A stretch of 12,605 nt of DNA, from contig JAFSRL010000076.1 of NCBI GenBank assembly GCA_017446125.1, forward strand, positions 1 to 12,605, given 5' to 3'. This document shows, one piece after another, positions 1-5,846 of this stretch (positions are counted from its first letter, which is position 1; every line of letters begins with the position of its first letter). This DNA comes from Lachnospiraceae bacterium (GTDB lineage: Bacteria; Bacillota; Clostridia; Lachnospirales; Lachnospiraceae). The notes under the pieces were generated by a model. That model worked only from the letters and a program-made list of their open reading frames with translations. It was not told the DNA's origin and searched no databases. The translations under genes and the position numbers were made by a program.

Positions 1-12
1 CCCTCCGCAAAA

Positions 13-36
13 ATTATAACGTAAACGCGTTATAAT
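13..36. repeat. Perfect 9-bp inverted repeat over the leftward promoter
   Basis: ATTATAACG (13-21) is mirrored exactly by CGTTATAAT (28-36) around the 6-base centre TAAACG. The left arm contains the leftward promoter's -10 box, and the right arm fills part of its spacer up to the -35 box. The repeat could be a repressor operator, or partly a by-product of AT-rich promoter sequence. No downstream gene is visible to decide. Confidence 0.5.
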
Positions 37-41
37 ATCAA
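13..41 (-). promoter_or_regulatory. Leftward sigma-A-type promoter at window edge
   Basis: Read on the minus strand, TTGATA (36-41) and TATAAT (13-18) are separated by exactly 17 bases, a near-consensus housekeeping promoter. It fires to the left, so its gene is outside the window. The two tRNA promoters to the right use the same spacing and sit about 27 bases before their tRNA, so a third tRNA just off the left edge is possible. That is inference. Confidence 0.6.
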
Positions 42-50
42 GGGGGGAGG

Positions 51-79
51 AGGTCGCAGGTTTGAATTCTAAAGCCGAA
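51..79 (+). pseudogene. Degenerate tRNA 3'-half remnant (tRNA-Pro-like)
   Basis: Bases 51-70 match the variable loop and T-arm of the neighbouring tRNA-Pro at 17 of 20 positions, and all three differences are C-to-T. The T-stem is broken (TCTAA at 68-72 where CCTGT is expected) and the acceptor strand that follows is only loosely similar. Nothing upstream resembles a D-arm or anticodon arm, so this is not a functional tRNA. It points rightward into the same terminator that tRNA-Pro uses from the other side. T-arms are similar among many tRNAs, so the parent need not be tRNA-Pro. Confidence 0.4.
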
Positions 80-118
80 CACAAAAACAGGCACCCGATT
101 GGGTGCCTGTTTTTGTGT
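79..118. terminator. Perfectly symmetrical bidirectional intrinsic terminator
   Basis: An 18-bp perfect inverted repeat (79-96 and 101-118) surrounds the loop GATT. The arms carry a GC-rich core (CAGGCACCC) flanked by A5 on one side and T5 on the other, so the hairpin has a U-tract in both directions. On the minus strand it follows tRNA-Pro directly, and the repeat even includes that tRNA's discriminator base at 118. Confidence 0.9.
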
Positions 119-191
119 CGAGGCGACAGGATTCGAACCTGCGGCCTCTGCGTCCCGAACGCAGCGCTCTACCAAACTGAGCCACGCCTCG
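118..191 (-). tRNA. tRNA-Pro, anticodon CGG
   Basis: The minus strand folds as a complete 74-base cloverleaf. The acceptor stem CGAGGCG pairs with CGCCTCG, the D-stem GCTC with GAGC, and the anticodon stem CTGCG with CGCAG around the loop TTCGGGA, giving anticodon CGG (proline codon CCG). The variable loop is AGGCC and the T-arm is GCAGG-TTCGAAT-CCTGT. The discriminator base is A. CCA is not encoded (ACAC follows), so the 3' end must be trimmed and CCA added by nucleotidyltransferase. The gene has its own promoter at 219-247 and its own terminator at 79-118, so it appears to be transcribed alone. Confidence 0.97.
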
Positions 192-218
192 AACTTGCCG
201 AAAAATGCGGCACGAAAT

Positions 219-247
219 ATGATACAACAAGGGAAACGGTTTGTCAA
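219..247 (-). promoter_or_regulatory. Promoter of tRNA-Pro
   Basis: On the minus strand a consensus TTGACA (242-247) is followed after 17 bases by TATCAT (219-224). The -10 box ends 27 bases before the first tRNA base. The predicted transcript starts near 212, just where a short hairpin (TGCCG at 208-212 with CGGCA at 196-200) would form in the pre-tRNA leader. Confidence 0.85.
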
Positions 248-264
248 ATTTTTGTATCGCCACA

Positions 265-297
265 AAAAAGGGACCTGCTTTTAGCAGATCCCTTTTT
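265..297 (-). terminator. Intrinsic terminator of tRNA-Gly
   Basis: Bases 265-279 pair with 283-297 with one C/A mismatch, giving a stem of GGGA and CTGCT segments flanked by A5 and T5 around a 3-base loop. On the minus strand it ends in a T6 run (269-264). It begins only a few bases after the tRNA-Gly 3' end and separates that gene from the tRNA-Pro promoter. Confidence 0.88.
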
Positions 298-300
298 CGT

Positions 301-373
301 AGCGATAGACGGGGCTCGAACCCGCGGTCTCGACCTTGGCAAGGTCGCGCGTTACCAACTACGCCACTATCGC
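301..373 (-). tRNA. tRNA-Gly, anticodon GCC
   Basis: The minus strand forms a 73-base cloverleaf. The acceptor stem GCGATAG pairs with CTATCGC, the D-stem GCGT with ACGC, and the anticodon stem CGACC with GGTCG around the loop TTGCCAA, giving anticodon GCC (glycine codons GGC and GGU). The variable loop is AGACC and the T-arm is GCGGG-TTCGAGC-CCCGT. The discriminator base is T(U), as expected for bacterial tRNA-Gly. CCA is not encoded. The gene has its own promoter upstream (400-428) and terminator downstream (265-297), the same one-gene-per-unit layout as tRNA-Pro. Confidence 0.97.
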
Positions 374-399
374 ACACGTCGTTTCCCAACGCAAAGAAT

Positions 400-428
400 A
401 GTTTACCCGATGAATGCGGGAATGTCAA
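400..428 (-). promoter_or_regulatory. Promoter of tRNA-Gly
   Basis: On the minus strand a consensus TTGACA (423-428) and TAAACT (400-405) are separated by exactly 17 bases. The -10 box lies 26 bases before the tRNA. The leader between them contains a small hairpin, CGTT-GGGA-AACG (380-391). Confidence 0.83.
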
Positions 429-547
429 CAAAAAAAATAATAAAAAGGGGCAAAAACCGCAAGAAATCGAAAATCATTACAAAAATCCCGAAAAAACGCC
501 GGAAAATAAGATAATATTATAGAAAAAGTCCTAAGGAAAACCGCCAT
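429..547 (+). promoter_or_regulatory. A-rich divergent leader with possible -10 box for the VWA gene
   Basis: This stretch between the tRNA-Gly promoter and the first large gene is strongly A-rich and holds no gene. The palindrome ATAATATTAT (511-520) contains -10-like hexamers (TAATAT, TATTAT), but no convincing -35 box is seen at the right distance, so the promoter is only tentative. AAGGA at 533-537 could serve the short upstream frame at 548-568. Confidence 0.3.
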
Positions 548-568
548 ATGAGCCGAAAGCAGTTATGA
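548..568 (+). CDS. Possible 6-codon upstream frame (MSRKQL)
   Basis: ATG at 548 is preceded 10 bases earlier by AAGGA and reads six codons to TGA at 566-568. That stop overlaps the in-frame ATG at 565 of the large gene (ATGA) and leads straight into the AGGAG ribosome binding site for the ATG at 577. The arrangement would suit translational coupling or a leader peptide that sets translation of the VWA protein. A frame this short can arise by chance, so it is only a candidate. Confidence 0.25.
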   Translation: MSRKQL

Positions 569-576
569 GGAGCGGT

Positions 577-3500
577 ATGAACCGGACGAGAATTGCACAA
601 AAATCGATTGCTCTTCTTGCGACGATTATGCTTGTTGTGACGACGCTGGCACCCGCAGCGCCGTTTGTGATGTCCGTAAACGCGGCGGGGATGACGGACA
701 GTGCCCGGATAGAGTATATGCGGTACCAGAATAAGCCCGAAAACGGCCAGGGCGGTTATGTGACCTTTACGGTGAAAACCGTCGATCTTTCGGGCAACCC
801 GCTGTCCTTTATTTCCGAAGACAAGGTGGAAACAGCCAAAAACAATGAGGGAAAAATCTGGCTTGCCCGCATCAAGCCGGCCAAAGATGATGAAGAGTAC
901 TACGTAAGCGAAATCAGAAATCTTCTGACGGAGGAGCCGAATTCCCGCAGTATCGCCTTCAGCCACGCCACAATCAAAGAAGTCACAGCCGGAACGGAAA
1001 TCCGCACCTCCGGAATCAGCACGGATGACAACAATAACGACCCGGCAATCAAAGAAAACGGAAGCATCTGGGTGCTGGATGAAGCGGGTGTGCGTGACAC
1101 GGAATACCTTATCACGACGGATACGGACTTCGAGATAAAACTGTATTATGACACCAATGCGGAACCGCGCCGCGTCACGAATATGTACTGGGTGGATGAG
1201 CGCGGAAGACAGATCAAGGCAAGTGAAGAACTGACCTTAAACCCGGGCGCGATTGAATATACGTGGGACGGTGTGACAACACCCGTGACGGGGAGTGAGC
1301 TTAAGCTTGACACACAAGGCCCCGTGGCGCCTGCCACGATGACCGACAGCGCCGGAAACACCTACTATTACACGGGCACCGTCTATACCGCGGGAACGAA
1401 TACGAAGATAAACGCTCCGGAAAATTACCCGATTATCAAACTGGATACTTCCACGAGCGAGGGCATCGCGGCATTCCTGAATCAGAACTTCGGGCACCCG
1501 AATCATACGGAATGGAACCTGCGGCAGGTGACACGTGTCATTTCAGATCCGGATGAAGTGGCCTTCTATGACGACAACGCCAGGCACTCCGGCGGCACAT
1601 TAACGAAGCAGGCATCCATCACCGGACTGTTCCGGTTCTACAGGCTGTCGACATCCGTCAGCTTCGCGGAGGGCTTTTATGATCACACATTCCCGCTGTC
1701 CTCCCCGACGGACGGCGGAACGCTGTTGTTCTGCTACACCTCGGAAATGGACGGAAAATACACCTTTGACGCAAGCAAGGTGATGCGGCCGGGCGTGGAC
1801 CTCGCGCACGAAAAGTATGTCGATTTGGACCCGGAAGGCACCGGGGACGAAACACTTTATGATTTAAACCTCACCATTCAGAGTAAGAACTTACAGAAGA
1901 CGGCGCAGCCCATCGATCTGTTATTTGTCATGGATGCTTCCGGCAGCATGGAATACCGGTTTGACAGCGCGTCGAGAACCGCCGTCACGGATGAGGAAAA
2001 AGCAAACGGCGTCAGAACGCGGATGAACAATCTGCACGATGCCGTGGAGTCCCTGGTGACGGACTTAAACGCCATGGACGCCGCCGGCAACATTGACATC
2101 CGCTACGCGGCGGTTTATTTCGGAACCTTTGCGGGAACCGGAACGGGCGAGTTAAACAGCAAAAGTATTTACCACGACGATGAGATTGCAAACGGCAGCC
2201 GTGAATGGAAGAAATGGGATGCCGCCGACATGGCATCCATCATCAAAAATGACGCGACAAAGCGTCAGGCAACCAACTACCAGTCCGCGCTGCGCGAGGC
2301 GAAGAAAATCTTTGCGGAGGCCGAAGACGGAAAGCCGAACGGCCGCAACGCGAAAAAGATTCTGATCTTCGTCACGGACGGGCTGCCGACGCAGTCACTC
2401 TCCGTACCGGCAACGGGCGGCGGAAACGGCATCGGGTACACGGAGCGGATCAAGGAAGACATCGAGCATGAGCTGGAAACCCTGACCGTGGATGAGTTCT
2501 ACGCCATCGGCATCTGCACGGGAACCTTCATGGGCGCCCTGCATTACCGCAACACCCCGATCTTTTCCTGGACGTACAGGTACTGGGCGGTGGATGATCC
2601 GCAGAGCACGACGAACTATGCCTTAAAACGTGACGGATGGGAACAGTATCCGGAGGGCAGAGAGCAGTACATGCGCCCCACGATTGATTTCTTAGAGGAT
2701 CTTGTGACACACGTCAATGTCTCCGATCCCGTCAACAATCCTCCTGTTGTGAAGTCCGCGGATACCAGCGATGAGCTCAGGGCCGCGTTTGAACAGATTG
2801 CGGCGAAAGATTTCGGCTCCCAGTTTGGCACCTTCGATATCCACGACACCTTAAGCGAATGGGCGGATGTCAGAATCGGGGGGGTGGAAAACGGCATAAA
2901 CCTTGCGTCAAAGCTGGGGATTACCGTTACAAAGTATGACACAACAACCCATACGCCCATCCCCGGGGATGAGCAGTCTGCGGTTGTTTATTCGCAGTAT
3001 CCGGGAAAGCCTGACGCGTCGCTTCCGGACAATCAGATTAATAAGAACAATACCCTTACCCTGCAGTTTTACGATACGGACGATGACCCCGGCAAAACAA
3101 AGCCCATCACCTTAACCGCGACCGTCAATACGGACAGAAACGCGGACGGGACGCGCGGCGCGGACTACGGGAAGCTGCATCTGGATTTCGGCCCGGATTA
3201 TATTTTAAATCCCGCGTACGAATTCAAAATCACGCTTGCGATTGAGCCCAGCGAGGCATCCTACCGCACCTTTGCCGTCAATGAGCACAGGATGATGATT
3301 GATGACGATCTGTATGACACCGGCATCACGACGAGCCGTTACCAGACAACGATGCCGGTGAACGGCAGCAAAATTCCGAAGGGCGACGCCTATGACCAGA
3401 ACGACTTAAAGCCGGGAGTCCAGACGACCGGTACCCATGCCGGGGAAGCGGGCTTTTGGTCGAATGCGGAGGACCTTGACGCAAACGGCGTTCAGAAGCA

Positions 3501-5466
3501 GAGACTGGAGCCGGAAAAGGATTCGACCGGAAAACCCGTAAAGAATTCCGCAGGGGAGTATAATTATCTTCCGGTGCAGGCAAGGGACGCGGACGGAAAC
3601 CTGATTGTCGACAGCGGCGGGAATCCCGTCTGGGATACCCGTACCACCGCAATCGCAACCTTTTCCCAGCACATCGTCGCGGGTTTTGGACAGGCGCAGG
3701 AGGATGAGCGCGGCGAGGTCTTTTATGCCCGCCCGGTCATTCGGGTAACAGACAAGGAAGTTGAAATTGTGAAGGTCTGGAACGAGGAGGACGGTTATGC
3801 GGAAAAGCGTCCTTCCTCCGTGCAGTTCTTACTGTTTGAGCGAACCCGCGACGGACGCGACATCCCGGTGCGCGATGCCGCAGGCAATGTTATCTATCCC
3901 AACGGCATCACGTTAACGGATTCGGACGCGGATCCTTTGAACCCCGACCGCTGGACGGGGAAGTTCGAACATCTTCCGCGCACGCGGGATGCGGACATCT
4001 ACGGGCACAAGGAAACCGTGCCGTACGTTGTTTACGAGGTGGCGGCGAATGTGCGCCCCGCCTATTCCCACAACACGGAAACCTATACCCTTGTTTATGA
4101 TGACACATACAACCGCTATGACATCGCGCCGCCTTCCGCGACCGATGACTGGCTGTGGTCGCGCGGGATTACATCCGCCGGCGTGCCGCGCTTTACGTTT
4201 ACCAACGTTTTGAATGTCGCGCACCTTACGGTTGACAAAGAGATTGCCGGCTTAAGCGCCACGGAGACGATGGACGACAAGGAGTTTGAATTTACGCTTG
4301 AGGAGTGGGACGCGACGGCAGCAGGCGGCGGAAAATGGATTCCCGTCGTGAGTGAGGAAATCGACCCCGTAACATTACAACCCGTTCCCGGAAAGAAATA
4401 CCGGCTCTATGAGATTGACCCGGTGACGAAGAACGCGACGCTTATCCCGGAGCCAACCCCCGGCGCACACCGTACGGACGCGAACGGAAAATTCACCCTG
4501 ACCGCGACACAGAAGGCGGACTTTACCTTCTACGCGGAGCAGGGCAAGATTCTGCGCGTGACGGAGACCGATCCCTTCCTGCAAAAGGATTCCTCGGGAA
4601 ATCCGCTGCACCCTTACATTTATTACGCGAACCCGGATTACCGCTACACGCGCACGGAGACGGACCACCATAAGAACGTGACCGGCACGGCGACGGAGTC
4701 GAATGTTACGCAAACAACCACCGCAAATGTCCTGCCCGTCAACGGCACCATCGATGTCGTTGTGACAAACACCGTTGACAAGCGCGAGGCAAAAATTGAA
4801 AAAGAGGTGACGGGCGATTTGGGCGAGAAGGACCATGAGTTTATCTTCCGCGCACAGATTCGCAATCAGGGAGGCGCTGCGCTCACCGCATACGATTTGG
4901 GCAAAATCCGTTTTTACCGCAAGAGTAAGAACGCAAGCGAAACGGAAATCACAAACGAGGTGGTAACAAAGCTCAAGGAAAGCGGCGCGAACGACACGTA
5001 TGAATTCAAATTAAAGCACGAGGAGTACCTGCTTGTGCGCTATATGCCGCGCAACGCGGAGTTTACGGTCACGGAGGTGAGAGCCTCCGATCTTATCGCG
5101 AAGGCGCATGAGACAAGCGGCAAGGTCAGTTATACGGAAGGCGGCAGTGCGGAGGCGGTCGGGACCGCTGTTGCGATTGGCGGCGGCGATTATTCGACCG
5201 GCGTTGTGAAGGCGCATGACGCGGCGCTGAAGCTGCACATCACGGTCACGAACCGCCAGCAGAGCACCCCGCCGCCAGAGGAGGCAAAGAGCACCTTTAC
5301 TCCCACAAGCGCAACCCCGGTCACGCGGCTGGGCACAGCGCTTTCCGGCAACCGCGACAACATTCGTACCAGCGACCTGATGAACTATGCCGCGTATGCC
5401 GTAACACTATTACTGTCTGTCATCGGGATTATCATCATGGTCATCCGGCACCGCAGAAGGTACTAA
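577..5466 (+). CDS. Giant secreted VWA/Cna_B surface protein (putative anchored adhesin)
   Basis: The protein has 1629 residues from the ATG at 577, chosen because AGGAG (568-572) lies just before it; an in-frame ATG at 565 has no such site. A signal peptide (RTR, hydrophobic run, cleavage near VNAA) covers about 1-38. Residues about 40-440 are unrecognised. A von Willebrand A domain follows (about 445-755) with a complete metal-binding MIDAS: D453-x-S455-x-S457, T566 and D601. Next comes a Cna_B domain with the isopeptide triad K1066, E1154, N1210, then two pilin-type domains with triads K1221/E1330/N1398 and K1409/E1500/N1559. A Pro/Thr-rich linker, the motif NIRTS (1595-1599), a transmembrane segment (about 1601-1623) and the tail RHRRRY finish it. 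The likely role is metal-dependent ligand binding at the cell surface on a covalently stiffened stalk. No LPXTG is present. It is transcribed alone, with a terminator at 5481-5511. The ligand is unknown. Confidence 0.9.
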   Translation: MNRTRIAQKSIALLATIMLVVTTLAPAAPFVMSVNAAGMTDSARIEYMRYQNKPENGQGGYVTFTVKTVDLSGNPLSFISEDKVETAKNNEGKIWLARIKPAKDDEEYYVSEIRNLLTEEPNSRSIAFSHATIKEVTAGTEIRTSGISTDDNNNDPAIKENGSIWVLDEAGVRDTEYLITTDTDFEIKLYYDTNAEPRRVTNMYWVDERGRQIKASEELTLNPGAIEYTWDGVTTPVTGSELKLDTQGPVAPATMTDSAGNTYYYTGTVYTAGTNTKINAPENYPIIKLDTSTSEGIAAFLNQNFGHPNHTEWNLRQVTRVISDPDEVAFYDDNARHSGGTLTKQASITGLFRFYRLSTSVSFAEGFYDHTFPLSSPTDGGTLLFCYTSEMDGKYTFDASKVMRPGVDLAHEKYVDLDPEGTGDETLYDLNLTIQSKNLQKTAQPIDLLFVMDASGSMEYRFDSASRTAVTDEEKANGVRTRMNNLHDAVESLVTDLNAMDAAGNIDIRYAAVYFGTFAGTGTGELNSKSIYHDDEIANGSREWKKWDAADMASIIKNDATKRQATNYQSALREAKKIFAEAEDGKPNGRNAKKILIFVTDGLPTQSLSVPATGGGNGIGYTERIKEDIEHELETLTVDEFYAIGICTGTFMGALHYRNTPIFSWTYRYWAVDDPQSTTNYALKRDGWEQYPEGREQYMRPTIDFLEDLVTHVNVSDPVNNPPVVKSADTSDELRAAFEQIAAKDFGSQFGTFDIHDTLSEWADVRIGGVENGINLASKLGITVTKYDTTTHTPIPGDEQSAVVYSQYPGKPDASLPDNQINKNNTLTLQFYDTDDDPGKTKPITLTATVNTDRNADGTRGADYGKLHLDFGPDYILNPAYEFKITLAIEPSEASYRTFAVNEHRMMIDDDLYDTGITTSRYQTTMPVNGSKIPKGDAYDQNDLKPGVQTTGTHAGEAGFWSNAEDLDANGVQKQRLEPEKDSTGKPVKNSAGEYNYLPVQARDADGNLIVDSGGNPVWDTRTTAIATFSQHIVAGFGQAQEDERGEVFYARPVIRVTDKEVEIVKVWNEEDGYAEKRPSSVQFLLFERTRDGRDIPVRDAAGNVIYPNGITLTDSDADPLNPDRWTGKFEHLPRTRDADIYGHKETVPYVVYEVAANVRPAYSHNTETYTLVYDDTYNRYDIAPPSATDDWLWSRGITSAGVPRFTFTNVLNVAHLTVDKEIAGLSATETMDDKEFEFTLEEWDATAAGGGKWIPVVSEEIDPVTLQPVPGKKYRLYEIDPVTKNATLIPEPTPGAHRTDANGKFTLTATQKADFTFYAEQGKILRVTETDPFLQKDSSGNPLHPYIYYANPDYRYTRTETDHHKNVTGTATESNVTQTTTANVLPVNGTIDVVVTNTVDKREAKIEKEVTGDLGEKDHEFIFRAQIRNQGGAALTAYDLGKIRFYRKSKNASETEITNEVVTKLKESGANDTYEFKLKHEEYLLVRYMPRNAEFTVTEVRASDLIAKAHETSGKVSYTEGGSAEAVGTAVAIGGGDYSTGVVKAHDAALKLHITVTNRQQSTPPPEEAKSTFTPTSATPVTRLGTALSGNRDNIRTSDLMNYAAYAVTLLLSVIGIIIMVIRHRRRY

Positions 5467-5480
5467 ACATCCGTCAAACA

Positions 5481-5511
5481 TCCCCGGGATACAAAACGGT
5501 ATCTCCGGGGA
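5481..5511 (+). terminator. Probable terminator of the VWA gene
   Basis: TCCCCGGGATAC (5481-5492) pairs with GTATCTCCGGGGA (5499-5511) with a single bulged base and the loop AAAACG. It lies 15 bases after the stop codon. The following tract is only moderately T-rich (TCTTCTATTAT), so termination may be leaky. Confidence 0.65.
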
Positions 5512-5544
5512 ATCTTCTATTATGAAATTCATCGTTTCTGCCGA

Positions 5545-5550
5545 TATACT
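5545..5550 (+). promoter_or_regulatory. Weak candidate -10 box upstream of the leader peptide
   Basis: TATACT resembles a -10 hexamer and would start a transcript near 5557, upstream of the leader frame and the second large gene. No good -35 box stands 16-18 bases before it; TTATGA at 5520-5525 is 19 bases away. It is recorded because no better promoter for the second gene is visible. Confidence 0.25.
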
Positions 5551-5621
5551 GATACGAAGGACTTAACTGCGCGCTTTGTGCCTGTTTTCGGCCTCGCGCC
5601 CACAAGATATGGAGGTACGAA

Positions 5622-5672
5622 ATGCTGTGCCACAATATCTGGATTATGCGGGCGGCGCCGAAGATGATATGA
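5622..5672 (+). CDS. Candidate 16-aa leader peptide upstream of the fibro-slime gene
   Basis: GGAGG (5611-5615) is followed after 6 bases by ATG at 5622 and a 16-codon frame, MLCHNIWIMRAAPKMI, ending in TGA at 5670-5672. The ribosome binding site is better than that of either large gene. The site and start codon sit in the loop of a 6-bp stem (AGATAT 5605-5610 with ATATCT 5635-5640). The stop lies one base before the inverted repeat at 5673-5714. No codon run suggests amino-acid attenuation. It may be a leader peptide or a small independent peptide. It was called from ribosome-site quality and position only. Confidence 0.4.
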   Translation: MLCHNIWIMRAAPKMI

Positions 5673-5714
5673 ACAAAATGTGAACACAGAATCATAAAAA
5701 CCATCACATTTTGT
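5673..5714. repeat. 11-bp perfect inverted repeat, putative operator
   Basis: ACAAAATGTGA (5673-5683) and TCACATTTTGT (5704-5714) are exact reverse complements separated by 20 bases, so the arm centres lie 31 bp apart, about three helical turns. The right arm contains the smaller palindrome CACA-TTT-TGTG (5705-5715). The long AT-rich spacer and absence of a following U-run argue against a terminator and for paired binding sites of one regulator, located about 130 bp before the fibro-slime gene. Confidence 0.45.
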
Positions 5715-5846
5715 GAAAATATTTGAGCCAAAACAGGCAAAACATCAGTCTTTTAAGTTAAAGGGCGGATACTATGCCCATTTTGCGCACGAAACACAAC
5801 AGTAACGCAGAGGGTAGTTCAATCAAGGATGAGAAAGAGGGACACT

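Noticed and set aside
118..191. Integrative element attachment site at tRNA-Pro
   Set aside because: No integrase gene and no direct repeat of the tRNA 3' end are present; the only similar copy is inverted.
62..522. Several overlapping open frames on both strands across the first 520 bases
   Set aside because: They run through two complete tRNA genes and their terminators; residues such as RGVAQFGRALRSG are the usual translation of tRNA sequence. None has a supporting ribosome site.
4375..4836. Long minus-strand frames inside the two giant genes
   Set aside because: They are antisense shadows of GC-rich coding sequence; the plus-strand proteins have signal peptides, domain motifs and ribosome sites, and the minus frames have none.
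5679..5708. CRP-type site (TGTGA...TCACA)
   Set aside because: The half-sites are present but separated by 20 bases where CRP sites have 6, so the classical protein cannot bind it as one site.
5474..5740. Minus-strand frame of 88 codons in the intergenic gap
   Set aside because: It begins at a TTG without a ribosome site, covers the terminator of the VWA gene and the leader-peptide region, and its protein looks like random AT-rich translation.
5715..5846. Cyclic-di-GMP or other riboswitch before the fibro-slime gene
   Set aside because: Searched by eye for the conserved c-di-GMP-I and other common aptamer cores; only short hairpins such as GGGC/GCCC near 5763-5780 appear, with no recognisable conserved core.
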